A stretch of 64,000 nucleotides of DNA from Pseudomonas sp. MM213 (GCF_020423045.1 NZ_CP081943.1:3410001-3474000), one strand, 5' to 3'. Positions 26,158 to 39,447 are shown, counted from the first letter of the stretch. Notes: generated by a model from the letters alone, not told the origin. A program made the numbers and translations.

Positions 26158-27675
26158 TGTAGGAGCCGGCTTGCCGGCGATACGGTCTGATATCCAACAT
26201 GGGTATCGCCCGACCCACCGCCATCGCCAGCAAGCCGGCTCCTACAATTTCGCGTTCGGCTCGCCATTTCGCACACGACACACCCCCTGTAGGAGCCGGC
26301 TTGCTGGCGATTCGGTCTGATATCCAACATGGATGTCACCTGACCCACCGCTATCGCCAGCAAGCCGGCTCCTACAATTCCGCGCCCGGCTCGCCATTTC
26401 GCATACGACACAAACCCTGTAGGAGCCGGCTTGCTGGCGATTCGGTCTGACATCCCACATCGATGTCGCCTGACCTACCGCTATCGCCAGCAAGCCGGCT
26501 CCTACAATTCCGCGTTCGGCTCGCCATCTCGCACACAACACCCCCCTGTAGGAGCCGGCTTGCCGGCGATTCGGTCTGACATCCCACATGGATGTCACCT
26601 GACCCACCGCTATCGCCGGCAAGCCGGCTCCTACAATTCCGCGTCCGGCTCGCCATCTCGCACACGACACAAACCCTGTAGGAGCCGGCTTGCTGGCGAT
26701 TCGGTCTGATATCCCACATCGATGTCACCTGACCCACCGCTATCGCCAGCAAGCCGGCTCCTACAATTCCGCGTTCGGCTCGCCATCTCGCACACGACAC
26801 AACCCCTGTAGGAGCCGGCTTGCTGGCGATTCGGTCTGATAACCAACATGGATGTCACCTGACCCACCGCTATCGCCAGCAAGCCAGCTCCTACAATTCC
26901 GCGTTCGGCTCGCCATCTCCCACACGACACAAACCCTGTAGGAGCCGGCTTGCTGGCGATTCGGTCTGACATCCAACATGGATGTCGCCTGACCTACCGC
27001 TATCGCCAGCAAGCCGGCTCCTACAATTCCGCGTTCGGCTCGCCATCTCGCACACGACACAAACCCTGTAGGAGCCGGCTTGCTGGCGATTCGGTCTGAC
27101 ATCCCACATCGATGTCGCCTGACCCACCGCCATCGCCAGCAAGCCGGCTCCTACAATTCCGCGTTCGGCTCGCCATCTCGCACACGACACAAACCCTGTA
27201 GGAGCCGGCTTGCTGGCGATTCGGTCTGACATCCAACATGGAAGTCGCCTGACCCACCGCTATCGCCAGCAAGCCGGCTCCTACAATTCCGCGTTCGGCT
27301 CGCCATCTCGCACACGACACAAACCCTGTAGGAGCCGGCTTGCTGGCGATTCGGTCTGACATCCAACATGGAAGTCGCCTGACCCACCGCTATCGCCAGC
27401 AAGCCGGCTCCTACAATTCCGCGTTCGGCTCGCCATCTCGTGCATTGCGCAAACCCTGTAGGAGCCGGCTTGCTGGCGATTCGGTCTGACATCCAACATG
27501 GAAGTCGCCTGACCCACCGCTATCGCCAGCAAGCCGGCTCCTACAATTCCGCGTTCGGCTCGCCATCTCCCACACGACACAAACCCTGTAGGAGCCGGCT
27601 TGCTGGCGATTCGGTCTGACATCCAACATAGGTTTCGCCTGACACCCCGCTATCGCCAGCAAGCCGGCTCCTACA
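26158..27675. repeat. Tandem array of 12 REPINs, 130-bp period
   Basis: Units begin at 26158, 26288, 26418, 26547, 26677, 26807, 26937, 27067, 27197, 27327, 27457 and 27587, a strict 130-bp period with one 129-bp step. Each unit is an 88-bp inverted REP pair (TGTAGGAGCCGGCTTGC to GCAAGCCGGCTCCTACA) plus a conserved ~42-bp spacer containing GTTCGGCTCGCCATCTCGC. Units 9-11 share a private variant (CATGGAAGTC), showing recent duplication toward the right end; unit 1 is the most divergent. It separates the aap terminator from the regulator promoter. The repeated 113-residue open frames on the minus strand are artefacts of the repeat. Confidence 0.95.
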
Positions 27676-27700
27676 GGGATCGAGGTGTGTTTCTTCGGGC

Positions 27701-27733
27701 AAAAAAAACCCGGAACAGAGTCCGGGTTTTTTT
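27701..27733 (-). terminator. Terminator of the aap operon
   Basis: Eight A residues, stem CCCGGA/TCCGGG with a 6-nt loop, then seven T residues, 17 bp after the aapP stop on the minus strand. Symmetric, so it may also stop transcription leaving the REPIN array. Confidence 0.92.
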
Positions 27734-27749
27734 CACGGCCTGGCTTCGA

Positions 27750-28514
27750 TCAATGCAGGATCTGGCTCAGGAACAGTTTGGTGCGTTCGTTCTGCGGATT
27801 GTCGAAGAAGTCGTTTGGCGCGGCCTGTTCAACGATTTCGCCCTTGTCCATGAAGATCACGCGGTTGGCCACGGTGCGGGCGAAGCCCATTTCGTGGGTC
27901 ACGCAGAGCATGGTCATGCCGTCTTCGGCCAGACCGATCATGGTGTCCAGCACCTCTTTCACCATTTCCGGGTCGAGGGCCGAAGTCGGTTCGTCGAACA
28001 GCATGATTTTCGGTTTCATGCACAGCGCGCGGGCAATCGCCACACGCTGCTGCTGACCGCCGGACAGTTGCCCCGGGAATTTATGCGCCTGCTCCGGAAT
28101 GCGTACGCGTTCCAGGTAATGCATGGCGATTTCTTCGGCCTGGCGCTTGGGCATCTTGCGCACCCACATCGGCGCCAGGGTGCAGTTCTGCAGGATGGTC
28201 AGGTGCGGGAACAGGTTGAAGTGCTGGAACACCATGCCGACTTCACGGCGGACCGTTTCGATCTGCTTGAGGTCGTTGGTCAGTTCAACGCCATCGACCA
28301 CGATACGACCCTGCTGGTGTTCTTCCAGGCGGTTGAGGCAGCGAATGGTCGTCGACTTACCGGAACCCGACGGGCCACACAGGACGATACGCTCGCCCTG
28401 TTTAACGTTCAGGTTGATGTCTTTCAACACGTGGAACTGGCCATACCACTTGTTCACGCCCTGCATCTGAATAATGCCTTCAGGGCTCACAGGCTTTTTG
28501 ATTGCTTCGCTCAT
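27750..28514 (-). CDS. aapP: General L-amino acid ABC transporter ATPase AapP
   Basis: ATP-binding subunit of a polar-amino-acid importer. The 254-residue product has Walker [10 protein letters not shown] at 47-55, the Q-loop [11 protein letters not shown], the ABC signature LSGGQQQR, Walker [13 protein letters not shown] and the switch His in [10 protein letters not shown] 28514 follows AGGAG; the extra 36 residues of the longer open frame overlap aapM and are spurious. It is the last gene of aapJ-aapQ-aapM-aapP, 10 bp after aapM. Confidence 0.96.
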   Translation of the reverse strand: MSEAIKKPVSPEGIIQMQGVNKWYGQFHVLKDINLNVKQGERIVLCGPSGSGKSTTIRCLNRLEEHQQGRIVVDGVELTNDLKQIETVRREVGMVFQHFNLFPHLTILQNCTLAPMWVRKMPKRQAEEIAMHYLERVRIPEQAHKFPGQLSGGQQQRVAIARALCMKPKIMLFDEPTSALDPEMVKEVLDTMIGLAEDGMTMLCVTHEMGFARTVANRVIFMDKGEIVEQAAPNDFFDNPQNERTKLFLSQILH

Positions 28515-28524
28515 TACAGAACTC

Positions 28525-29622
28525 CTAACGCTTGTGGCCAGTGTCGAGCTTGCGTTCCAGATGCATGGAATAGCGCGACATACCAAAACAGAAAATCCAG
28601 AACACCAGGGCCGCGAACACATAGCCTTCAGTGGCCATGCCCAACCATTTCGGGTCGGCGGCGGCTTGTTTGACGCTGTTGAGCAAGTCGAACAGGCCGA
28701 TGATGATCACCAGGCTCGTGTCCTTGAACAGCGCAATGAAGGTGTTGACGATGCCAGGGATTACCAGCTTCAGGGCTTGCGGCAGAATCACCAGGCCCAT
28801 GCTGCGCCAGTAACCGAGGCCCATCGCCGCAGCCGCTTCGTACTGACCTTTTGGAATCGCTTGCAGACCGCCGCGCACCACTTCAGCCACATAGGCCGAC
28901 TGGAACAGGATCACGCCGATCAGCGCCCGCAGCAGTTTGTCGAAGTTCATGCCTTCAGGCAGGAACAACGGCAGCATCACCGAGGACATGAAGAGCACCG
29001 TGATCAACGGCACGCCGCGCCAGAATTCGATGAAGGTCACGCAGACCACGCGAATCGCCGGCATGTTCGAACGACGGCCCAGCGCCAGCACAATGCCCAG
29101 CGGCAACGCACCGGCAATACCGACAGTGGCGATCACCAGGGTCAGCATCAGGCCGCCCCATTGGCTGGTCGCCACTTGGGTCAGACCGAAAACGCCACCA
29201 TGCAACAGACACCAGGCAATGATCGGATACAGCACCAGGAAGCTCAGGCCATACACGGCTTTACGGTGAAAGCGCGAGATGAACAATGGCGCCACGCCGA
29301 TCACCGCCAGCCACACGGTCAGGTCCACGCGCCAGCGCAGGTCCATCGGGTAGTAGCCGTACATGAACTGGCCAAAACGCTGCTGAATGAAAACCCAGCA
29401 GGCGCCTTCCTTGGTGCAGTCGGCGCGAGTGGTGCCGACCCAGTTGGCGTCGATGATTGCCCATTCCAGGATCGGCGGGACAATCAGGTAAATCAGATAG
29501 AACGCAAACAGGGTCAGCAGGGTGTTGAGCCAGCTGGAGAACATGTTTGCGCGCATCCATGCGACCACACCGATGCTGCTGCTCGGTGGAGGCATGTCAG
29601 GCTTGAAAGTATGAGTACTCAT
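28525..29622 (-). CDS. aapM: General L-amino acid ABC transporter permease AapM
   Basis: A 365-residue inner-membrane permease of the HisM/GlnP type. After a polar N-terminus and a first helix (about 35-55), it has a long periplasmic loop, further helices from about 90, and the cytoplasmic coupling segment [23 protein letters not shown], where it docks to AapP. The length with the extra N-terminal region is typical of Aap/BztC permeases rather than the shorter His/Gln permeases. AAGGAAAA supplies the ribosome-binding site. Confidence 0.95.
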   Translation of the reverse strand: MSTHTFKPDMPPPSSSIGVVAWMRANMFSSWLNTLLTLFAFYLIYLIVPPILEWAIIDANWVGTTRADCTKEGACWVFIQQRFGQFMYGYYPMDLRWRVDLTVWLAVIGVAPLFISRFHRKAVYGLSFLVLYPIIAWCLLHGGVFGLTQVATSQWGGLMLTLVIATVGIAGALPLGIVLALGRRSNMPAIRVVCVTFIEFWRGVPLITVLFMSSVMLPLFLPEGMNFDKLLRALIGVILFQSAYVAEVVRGGLQAIPKGQYEAAAAMGLGYWRSMGLVILPQALKLVIPGIVNTFIALFKDTSLVIIIGLFDLLNSVKQAAADPKWLGMATEGYVFAALVFWIFCFGMSRYSMHLERKLDTGHKR

Positions 29623-29632
29623 GCGCTTTTCC

Positions 29633-30814
29633 TTACCGCTCGATCAGCGCAATGCGCTTGTTGTACCAGTTCATCAGCAGGGAAATGCTGATACTGATCG
29701 CCAGGTACACGCTCATGGTGATGGCAATTACTTCGATCGCCTGCCCGGTCTGGTTCAGCACCGTACCGGCAAACAACGAAACCATCTCCGGATAGCCGAT
29801 ACCGGCCGCCAGCGAAGAGTTTTTCGCCAGGTTCAGGTATTGGCTGGTCAGCGGCGGAATGATCACGCGCAGTGCTTGCGGGATGATCACTTTGCGCAGC
29901 GTCGGACCGTTACGCAGACCCAGCGAGTGTGCCGCTTCGGTCTGGCCGTGGCTGACCGACTTGATGCCCGAACGCACGATCTCGGCGATGAACGCCGCGG
30001 TGTACACGGTCAGGGCCAGGGTCAGTGCCAGCAGTTCCGGGATCAGCACCCAGCCACCGACAAAGTTGAAGCCTTGCAGCTTGGGCATTTCCCAGTGCAC
30101 GGGTGCACCGAAGATCAACGCGCACAGCGCCGGGATCGCAAAGAACAGCGCCAGGCCAACCCAGAACTTGTGGAACGGCACACCGGTCGCTTCGAAGCGT
30201 TTGGTGGCCCAGCGGCTCATCAGCACGATCGCGACAATGGCCACGACGATGCTGATCACAAACGGCCAGAAACCGTCCGCCATCAACGCGGCCGGCATGT
30301 TCAGGCCGCGGCTGCTGACGAAGAAGGTGTCGCCGAAGTTATGGCTGTTGCGTGGCCCCGGCATGGTCAGGAACACCGCGAAGTACCAGAACAGGATTTG
30401 CAGCAGCGGCGGAATGTTGCGGAAGACTTCCACATAAACAGTCGCCAGCTTGCTGATGATCCAGTTCTTCGACAGCCGTGACACGCCGACGATGAACCCG
30501 AGGATTGTCGCCAGGATCACGCCGATGAAGGTCACCAGCAGCGTGTTGAGCAGGCCGATGACAAACACCCGGGCATAACTGTCCGATTCGGTGTAGTCGA
30601 TCAGGTGTTGAGCGATGCCGAAACCGGCACTGCGCTCCAGAAAGTCGAAACCGGAGGTAATGCCCCGGTGTTGAAGGTTGGTCTGCGTGTTGTCGAACAG
30701 GTACCAGCCCATCGAGACCACCGCCACAATGGTGATGATCTGAAATAGCCACGCACGCACTTTGGGATCGCTGAGGCTGAGCCTCTGCTTTGGTGCGCCG
30801 ATTGAATTTTGCAT
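29633..30814 (-). CDS. aapQ: General L-amino acid ABC transporter permease AapQ
   Basis: A 393-residue permease partner of AapM. The N-terminal helix (about 20-38) is followed by a long periplasmic section, then the transport core with the ABC-docking segment EIVRSGIKSVSHGQTEAAHSLGL near residues 290-312. Paired with AapM it forms the membrane channel. It starts 65 bp after aapJ, the gap being filled by a strong stem-loop that should make aapJ mRNA more abundant than the rest. Confidence 0.95.
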   Translation of the reverse strand: MQNSIGAPKQRLSLSDPKVRAWLFQIITIVAVVSMGWYLFDNTQTNLQHRGITSGFDFLERSAGFGIAQHLIDYTESDSYARVFVIGLLNTLLVTFIGVILATILGFIVGVSRLSKNWIISKLATVYVEVFRNIPPLLQILFWYFAVFLTMPGPRNSHNFGDTFFVSSRGLNMPAALMADGFWPFVISIVVAIVAIVLMSRWATKRFEATGVPFHKFWVGLALFFAIPALCALIFGAPVHWEMPKLQGFNFVGGWVLIPELLALTLALTVYTAAFIAEIVRSGIKSVSHGQTEAAHSLGLRNGPTLRKVIIPQALRVIIPPLTSQYLNLAKNSSLAAGIGYPEMVSLFAGTVLNQTGQAIEVIAITMSVYLAISISISLLMNWYNKRIALIER

Positions 30815-30843
30815 GAAGTGCCCCGGATGTAATGGAACAGAAC

Positions 30844-30872
30844 ATCACCCGGTGGTTGGCCCACCGGGTGAT
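30844..30872 (-). other. Intercistronic stem-loop between aapJ and aapQ
   Basis: Perfect 12-bp inverted repeat ATCACCCGGTGG/CCACCGGGTGAT with a 5-nt loop and no T run. Such stems after binding-protein genes protect the upstream mRNA end, allowing the periplasmic protein to be made in excess of the permeases. Confidence 0.75.
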
Positions 30873-30879
30873 AGAACCA

Positions 30880-31914
30880 TCAGCGCACTGGTGGTGCGTA
30901 TTGAATGCCGCCGTTGTTCCACAGAGCGTTCAGCCCGCGGTCGATGGCCAGCGGAGTGTCCTTGCCGAGGTTTTTCTCGAACACTTCACCGTAGTTACCG
31001 ACTTGCTTGACGATCTGCACGACCCAGTCTTTCTTCACTTTCAGGTCTTTGCCGTATTCACCGTCGGTACCCAGCAGACGAGCGACGTCCGGGTTCTTGG
31101 TGCCTTTGGCTTCAGCTTCGACGTTTTTCGAAGTGATACCGGCTTCTTCAGCGTTGAGCATGGCGTAGCCAGTCCAGCGCACGATGGCCAGCCACTCGTC
31201 GTCGCCATTACGTACGACCGGGCCCAGAGGCTCCTTGGAGATGGTTTCCGGCAGAACGGTGTAGTCGTTCGGGGTCGCCAGCTTGCTGCGTTGTGCGTAG
31301 AGCTGGGATTTGTCGGAGGTCAGCACGTCGCAACGACCGGATTCCAGCGACTTGGCGCTTTCATCGGAGGTGTCGAAAGTGATTGGGGTGTATTTCAGAC
31401 CGTTGCCGCGGAAGTAGTCGGAAACGTTCAGCTCGGTGGTGGTACCGGCTTGAATGCAGATGGTGGCGCCGTCGAGCTCTTTGGCGCTTTTCACGCCCAG
31501 AGTCTTGCTGTTTACCAGGAAACCGATGCCGTCGTAGTAAGTGATGAAACCAGGGAATTTCAGACCCATGCCCGAATCACGGGAGCTGGTCATGGTGGTG
31601 TTGCGCGACAGGATGTCGATTTCGCCAGACTGCAGCGCGGTGAAGCGCTCTTTGGCGTTCAACTGACTGAACTTGACCTTGGTCGCGTCGCCGAAGACGG
31701 CAGCGGCCACAGCGCGGCAGTAGTCAGCATCGATACCGACGATCTTGCCATTCGCGTCCGGAACCGAGAAACCAGGCAGGCCATCGCTGACGCCGCACTG
31801 TACGAAACCTTTCTTCTGCACTGCATCCAGGGTTGCACCCGCCTGAGCGAACCCGCTGACACCGAGTACTGCGGCTGCAGACACGATAGCCAGGGTGGAT
31901 TTCAACATCTTCAT
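30880..31914 (-). CDS. aapJ: General L-amino acid-binding periplasmic protein AapJ
   Basis: A 344-residue periplasmic binding protein of the AapJ/BztA type. Signal peptide 1-25 (VSGFAQA). The binding fold shows KGFVQCGVSDGLPGFSVPDANGK, VGIDADYCRAVAAAVFGD, and the ligand-contact stretch DILSRNTTMTSSRD, in which the Arg before NTTMT binds the alpha-carboxylate. Four Cys residues are present. First gene of the operon; TGGAGG ahead of ATG 31914. A CA-motif-like sequence in the leader suggests Crc/Hfq control. Confidence 0.96.
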   Translation of the reverse strand: MKMLKSTLAIVSAAAVLGVSGFAQAGATLDAVQKKGFVQCGVSDGLPGFSVPDANGKIVGIDADYCRAVAAAVFGDATKVKFSQLNAKERFTALQSGEIDILSRNTTMTSSRDSGMGLKFPGFITYYDGIGFLVNSKTLGVKSAKELDGATICIQAGTTTELNVSDYFRGNGLKYTPITFDTSDESAKSLESGRCDVLTSDKSQLYAQRSKLATPNDYTVLPETISKEPLGPVVRNGDDEWLAIVRWTGYAMLNAEEAGITSKNVEAEAKGTKNPDVARLLGTDGEYGKDLKVKKDWVVQIVKQVGNYGEVFEKNLGKDTPLAIDRGLNALWNNGGIQYAPPVR

Positions 31915-33037
<1,123 letters not shown>

Positions 33038-33135
33038 CGGCTGAGCTGAAAAACAGCCCATTGATCCATCCCCCTACGCCGCGCCCGATTCTTGCATTAC
33101 ACTGGCCGCCGTATATTCCTTAACCAATTGATGAG

Positions 33136-34623
33136 ATGACCGTGCTCAAAGCACTCAAGAAAATGTTCGGTAAAAGCGAGACTGAGCAGCTCGCGCCAGT
33201 CTCCAGCGCTCCGTCTCACAGTCCCAGCCACCGCACCGACGGTAATCAGCCTGGCCGGACCGCCCCCGTAGCGGCACCGAAACAAGAGCCTGTGGCGACA
33301 CCGGCCGTCCAGCCTGTTGAAGCGGCGGCTGCCGAGCAACCACACAGCGAAGCGCCGAAGCCCGCCAAACCGCGTCGTGAACCCAAGCCAAAAGCGCCGG
33401 TCATCCCCTGGAAACTCGAAGACTTCGTCGTCGAACCCCAGGAAGGCAAAACCCGATTCCACGATTTCAAACTTGCCCCGGAACTGATGCACGCCATCCA
33501 GGACCTCGGCTTTCCGTATTGCACGCCGATCCAGGCTCAGGTGCTGGGCTTCACCCTCGCGGGCAAAGACGCCATCGGTCGCGCCCAGACCGGCACCGGC
33601 AAAACCGCGGCGTTCCTGATTTCGATCATCACCCAGTTACTGCAAACCCCGCCGCCGAAAGAGCGCTACATGGGTGAGCCACGGGCGCTGATCATCGCGC
33701 CGACCCGTGAACTGGTGGTGCAGATCGCCAAGGACGCCGCCGACCTGACCAAGTACACCGGCCTCAACGTCATGACGTTTGTCGGCGGCATGGACTTCGA
33801 CAAGCAGCTCAAGCACCTCGAAGCGCGTCATTGCGACATCCTCGTCGCCACCCCGGGCCGCCTGCTCGACTTCAACCAGCGCGGCGACGTGCACCTGGAC
33901 ATGGTCGAAGTGATGGTCCTGGACGAAGCCGACCGCATGCTCGACATGGGCTTCATCCCGCAAGTGCGTCAGATCATTCGCCAGACGCCGCCGAAGAACG
34001 AGCGCCAGACGCTGCTGTTCTCCGCGACCTTCACCGACGACGTGATGAACCTCGCCAAGCAATGGACCACCGACCCGTCGATCGTCGAGATCGAGGCGCA
34101 GAACGTGGCCAGCGAAAACGTCGAGCAGCACATCTACGCGGTGGCCGGTGCCGACAAATACAAACTGCTCTACAACCTGGTCAACGACAACGGCTGGGAG
34201 CGGGTGATGGTCTTCGCCAACCGCAAGGATGAAGTGCGGCGCATCGAAGAACGCCTGGTGCGTGACGGCGTCAACGCCGCGCAATTGTCTGGCGATGTGC
34301 CGCAGCACAAGCGCATCAAGACCCTGGAAGGCTTCCGCGAAGGCAAGATCCGCGTGTTGGTAGCCACCGACGTAGCCGGTCGCGGCATTCACATCGACGG
34401 CATCAGCCACGTGATCAATTTCACCCTGCCGGAAGTCCCGGACGACTACGTGCACCGTATCGGTCGTACCGGCCGTGCCGGCGCCGATGGCGTGTCGATC
34501 AGTTTTGCCGGTGAAGACGACTCCTACCAGCTACCGTCCATCGAGGCGCTGCTGGGTCGCAAAATCAGCTGCGAAACCCCTCCGACGCATCTATTGCGGG
34601 CGGTTGAGCGCAAGCGTCCGTAA
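33136..34623 (+). CDS. rhlB: ATP-dependent RNA helicase RhlB
   Basis: DEAD-box helicase linked to RNA unwinding in the RNase E degradosome. The 495-residue protein has a ~95-residue Pro/Ala/Lys-rich, probably disordered N-terminus typical of pseudomonad RhlB. It is followed by the Q motif (FPYCTPIQ), motif I AQTGTGKT (150-157), [17 protein letters not shown] at 263-266, SAT, and the C-terminal motifs [11 protein letters not shown] and HRIGRTGR (from 440). A terminator follows directly. Confidence 0.94.
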   Translation: MTVLKALKKMFGKSETEQLAPVSSAPSHSPSHRTDGNQPGRTAPVAAPKQEPVATPAVQPVEAAAAEQPHSEAPKPAKPRREPKPKAPVIPWKLEDFVVEPQEGKTRFHDFKLAPELMHAIQDLGFPYCTPIQAQVLGFTLAGKDAIGRAQTGTGKTAAFLISIITQLLQTPPPKERYMGEPRALIIAPTRELVVQIAKDAADLTKYTGLNVMTFVGGMDFDKQLKHLEARHCDILVATPGRLLDFNQRGDVHLDMVEVMVLDEADRMLDMGFIPQVRQIIRQTPPKNERQTLLFSATFTDDVMNLAKQWTTDPSIVEIEAQNVASENVEQHIYAVAGADKYKLLYNLVNDNGWERVMVFANRKDEVRRIEERLVRDGVNAAQLSGDVPQHKRIKTLEGFREGKIRVLVATDVAGRGIHIDGISHVINFTLPEVPDDYVHRIGRTGRAGADGVSISFAGEDDSYQLPSIEALLGRKISCETPPTHLLRAVERKRP

Positions 34624-34642
34624 CAGCGGGTCGCAATAAAAG

Positions 34643-34675
34643 AAGCGCAGCCGGCAACGGACTGCGCTTTTTTTT
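34643..34675 (+). terminator. rhlB terminator
   Basis: Stem AAGCGCAG/CTGCGCTT with an 11-nt loop and a run of T residues, 20 bp after the rhlB stop. Confidence 0.9.
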
Positions 34676-34767
34676 CGTTCGTCGTTTTTTTTCAACAGGA
34701 GCTTGCCCGGCAGAACTAAAAGTCCATAATGGACAAATTAGTTTACTTGCCATTCCCGGAGCCGACC

Positions 34768-36973
<2,206 letters not shown>

Positions 36974-37063
36974 CCGGCGTCCTCAGGTGACGTGTCGACA
37001 CGATTACGGCAAACTTCCAGCGCCCTTTTTGCAGGGCGCTGACGCTGCCTGGAGCTCCATTGT

Positions 37064-37690
37064 ATGAACGCACCTGTAAAAGACCCGGCCCTGGACAACT
37101 TCCGCGCGATCGCCGATGCCATCGCCACGTTGTTCTTCCCCCACGCCGAGGTGGTGCTGCACGATCTGCGCACACAGAAAGTCGACTACATCGCCAACAA
37201 CCTGTCGAAACGGGAAGTGGGTGACGACTCGGCGCTGGAAGACATGCTCAGCGATGACATCAGCGAACGAAACATCGGGCCGTACGAAAAGCTGAATTGG
37301 GATGGTCAGAAAATTCGCAGCCTGAGCAGCGTGCTGCGCGACAGCGACGGTCATCCGCTGGCGGTGCTGTGCATCAACCTGAATATTTCGCTGTTCGAAA
37401 ACGCCAAGGCCGCGCTGGACTTGTTCCTGTCGCCGAGCAAGCTGATCCCGCAACCGGACTCACTGTTCCGCGATGACTGGCAGGAGCGCATCAATACCTT
37501 CCTTCACGGCTGGCTGCGCGAACGTCAACTGAGCCTGAACCTGCTGACCCGCGACCACAAACGCGAACTGGTGCTGGCCCTGCACGCCGAAGGCGCCTTC
37601 AAAGGCAAAAGCGCCTCGAACTATGTGGCCAACGTGCTGAACATGGGACGGGCGACGGTGTACAAGCATTTGAAAGAATTGAAAGGCTGA
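37064..37690 (+). CDS. dauR: Arginine-responsive transcriptional regulator DauR
   Basis: A 208-residue regulator: an N-terminal YheO-like PAS domain (about 10-115; VVLHDLRTQKVDYIANNLSKREVGD, then VLRDSDGHPLAVLCINLN) and a C-terminal helix-turn-helix (about 160-206; ASNYVANVLNMGRATVYKHLKEL). In P. aeruginosa DauR represses the dau operon until arginine is present. It closes the dauB-dauA-dauR operon, 90 bp after dauA. Confidence 0.93.
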   Translation: MNAPVKDPALDNFRAIADAIATLFFPHAEVVLHDLRTQKVDYIANNLSKREVGDDSALEDMLSDDISERNIGPYEKLNWDGQKIRSLSSVLRDSDGHPLAVLCINLNISLFENAKAALDLFLSPSKLIPQPDSLFRDDWQERINTFLHGWLRERQLSLNLLTRDHKRELVLALHAEGAFKGKSASNYVANVLNMGRATVYKHLKELKG

Positions 37691-37720
37691 AACACCCCGG
37701 ATTGCCAGCGACACACGCCC

Positions 37721-38113
37721 TGTAGGAGCACGGCTTGCCGGCGAAGGCGATTTCAAAGACGCCATCGCCAGCAAGCCAGCTCCTACAAGGTTCCGTGCAA
37801 ACCACACGATGTTGCCCCCCCAAAAAACCTGTAGGAGCCAGCTTGCTGGCGATAGCGATCTTGAAGACGCCATCGCCGGCAAGCCAGCTCCTACAAGGTT
37901 CCGTGCAAACCACACGATGTTGAGCCCCCCCAAAAACCTGTAGGAGCCAGCTTGCTGGCGATAGCGATCTTGAAGACGCCATCGCCGGCAAGCCGGCTCC
38001 TACAAGGTTCTGCGCCAGTCACACAACTCTGATGCGTCCCCCAATCTGTAGGAGCACGGCTTGCCGGCGAAGGCGATCTTGAAGACGCCTTCGCAGGCAA
38101 GCCTTGCTCCTAC
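37721..38113. repeat. Second tandem REPIN array, four units
   Basis: Units start at 37721, 37830, 37940 and 38047, a period near 109 bp. Each has TGTAGGAGC(C/A) ... GCTTGC(C/T)GGCGA, a short centre around GATCTTGAAGACGCC, and a mirrored right arm. Units 1-3 share the spacer AGGTTCCGTGCAAACCACAC or a drifted form; unit 4 has a different right arm. It fills the convergent gap between dauR and the flavohaemoprotein gene. Confidence 0.92.
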
Positions 38114-38123
38114 GGGTTTGTGT

Positions 38124-39305
38124 TTATTCCAACGCCGAAGCCGGGCCGAAGAACTCGTAGCGGCTTTGCTTCTCCGGTACACCCAAGGCTTTCAGGTGAC
38201 GCTTCACCGCCGCCATGAAGCCTTTAGGCCCCAGGAAGTACGCATCCAGATCGCGCTGCTGTGGCAACCACTCACCCAGTTGTTCCTGACTCAACAACCC
38301 GACCTTGTGCGCCGCCGGGCTCACGCCGTCATCTTCGTCGTAGCAGTAGAAACGCTTGAGTTGCGGGTGACGCTCAGCCAATCCATCAATCCAGTCACGG
38401 AAGGCGTGAACGCTGCCATTACGTGCGCAGTGGATAAAATGCACCGGCCGCTTGGTTTCCAGCGCCGCTTCCAGCATCGCCAGGGTCGGGGTAATACCAA
38501 CGCCGCCGCTGATCAGCACCAACGGTTTATCGCTGTCGGTCAGGGTGAATTCGCCCGATGGCGGGAACAGCTGAATGCTGGCGCCTACGTGCAGTTGATC
38601 ATGCAAATGGTTCGAGGCGCGGCCACCGTGTTCACGCTTGACGCTGATGCGGTACTGGCCTTTGTTCGCCAGGGCCGACAGCGAATAGTTACGACGAATC
38701 TCTTCACCATCGAGGATCAGTTTCATGCCGATGTACTGGCCGGGTTCAGCCGCGAGGATCGGACCTTTGTCTGCCGGCTCGAAGTAGAACGAAATGATTT
38801 CCGCGCTTTCCTCAACCTTGGCCGCAACGATGAACTCCCGCGCACCGCGCCAGCCGCCCGGGGCCTGTTCTTTCTGGTCGTAGATACTGGTTTCAGCGCC
38901 GATCAGGATCTCGGCCAGTTGACCGTACGCCGCGCCCCAGGCACTCATCACTTCCGGCGTGGCAATCTCTTCACCCAACACTTCGGAAATCGCACGCAAC
39001 AGGCAGGTGCCGACAATCGGGTAGTGTTCCGGGAGGATTTGCAGCGCCACGTGCTTGTTGATGATTTTGGCCACCAGGTCGCCCAATTGGTCGAGCTGAT
39101 CGATGTGGCGCGCATACATCAACACGCCGTTGGCCAGGGCGCGAGGTTGATCACCGGTGGCCTGGTGCGCCTGGTTGAACAGCGGGCGGACTTCCGGGTA
39201 TTCGGAGAGCATCATGCGGTAAAAATGCGTGATCAATGCTTCGCCGCCGCTTTCCAGCAACGGTACAGTGGATTTGACGATTGCACGGTCTTGAACGCTA
39301 AGCAT
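38124..39305 (-). CDS. hmp: Flavohaemoprotein, nitric oxide dioxygenase
   Basis: A 393-residue cytosolic enzyme that turns NO and O2 into nitrate using NAD(P)H. The globin domain (1-138) has the distal Tyr29 and Gln53 and the proximal haem ligand His85. The reductase domain follows with FAD-binding RNYSLS and FPPSGEF, and NAD-binding GGVGITPTLAML. All key residues sit at the canonical numbers. It is divergent from norR, with a sigma54-type promoter and NorR sites between them. Pseudomonads often call it fhp. Confidence 0.96.
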   Translation of the reverse strand: MLSVQDRAIVKSTVPLLESGGEALITHFYRMMLSEYPEVRPLFNQAHQATGDQPRALANGVLMYARHIDQLDQLGDLVAKIINKHVALQILPEHYPIVGTCLLRAISEVLGEEIATPEVMSAWGAAYGQLAEILIGAETSIYDQKEQAPGGWRGAREFIVAAKVEESAEIISFYFEPADKGPILAAEPGQYIGMKLILDGEEIRRNYSLSALANKGQYRISVKREHGGRASNHLHDQLHVGASIQLFPPSGEFTLTDSDKPLVLISGGVGITPTLAMLEAALETKRPVHFIHCARNGSVHAFRDWIDGLAERHPQLKRFYCYDEDDGVSPAAHKVGLLSQEQLGEWLPQQRDLDAYFLGPKGFMAAVKRHLKALGVPEKQSRYEFFGPASALE

Positions 39306-39353
39306 AAGGTGACTCCTGGACGACTTGGTTTTCTAACTGCTTTCCCTATGCAT

Positions 39354-39369
39354 ATCAGTTTCCGTGCCA
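39354..39369 (-). promoter_or_regulatory. Sigma54 promoter of the flavohaemoprotein gene
   Basis: Read on the minus strand this is TGGCACGGAAACTGAT. It has a perfect -24 element (TGGCACG) and a -12 element CTGAT that keeps the key G but departs from TTGCA. It lies about 50 bp upstream of the hmp start and 42 bp from the nearest NorR site, the normal layout for a NorR-activated gene. Confidence 0.75.
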
Positions 39370-39410
39370 GTTATTTAATCTTTATAAATCAATAAGTTAA
39401 AAACATTCTA

Positions 39411-39447
39411 GTCATAACGACACCCCCTGACTTATAGTCATACCGAC
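39411..39447. promoter_or_regulatory. Two NorR/FhpR-type binding sites
   Basis: GTCATAACGAC (39411-39421) and GTCATACCGAC (39437-39447) each fit the GT-N7-AC consensus of NorR enhancers and are near-identical to each other, 26 bp apart centre to centre. They lie upstream of the hmp sigma54 promoter and within 50 bp of the norR start, so they can serve activation of hmp and autoregulation of norR. Confidence 0.75.

Noticed and set aside
26115..27662. A ladder of near-identical 113-residue minus-strand frames, suggestive of a repeat protein family
   Set aside because: They come from the palindromic REPIN units: each starts and stops at the same point of the 130-bp repeat, and the translated REP arms are read-through of palindromes. 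No ribosome-binding sites precede them.
26158..27675. Possible CRISPR array
   Set aside because: The repeat (88 bp plus a conserved spacer) is far longer than CRISPR repeats, the spacers are nearly identical to each other, and no cas gene is present.
38061..39395. A 444-codon plus-strand frame across hmp
   Set aside because: Antisense to a flavohaemoprotein whose haem and flavin residues all fall at canonical positions.
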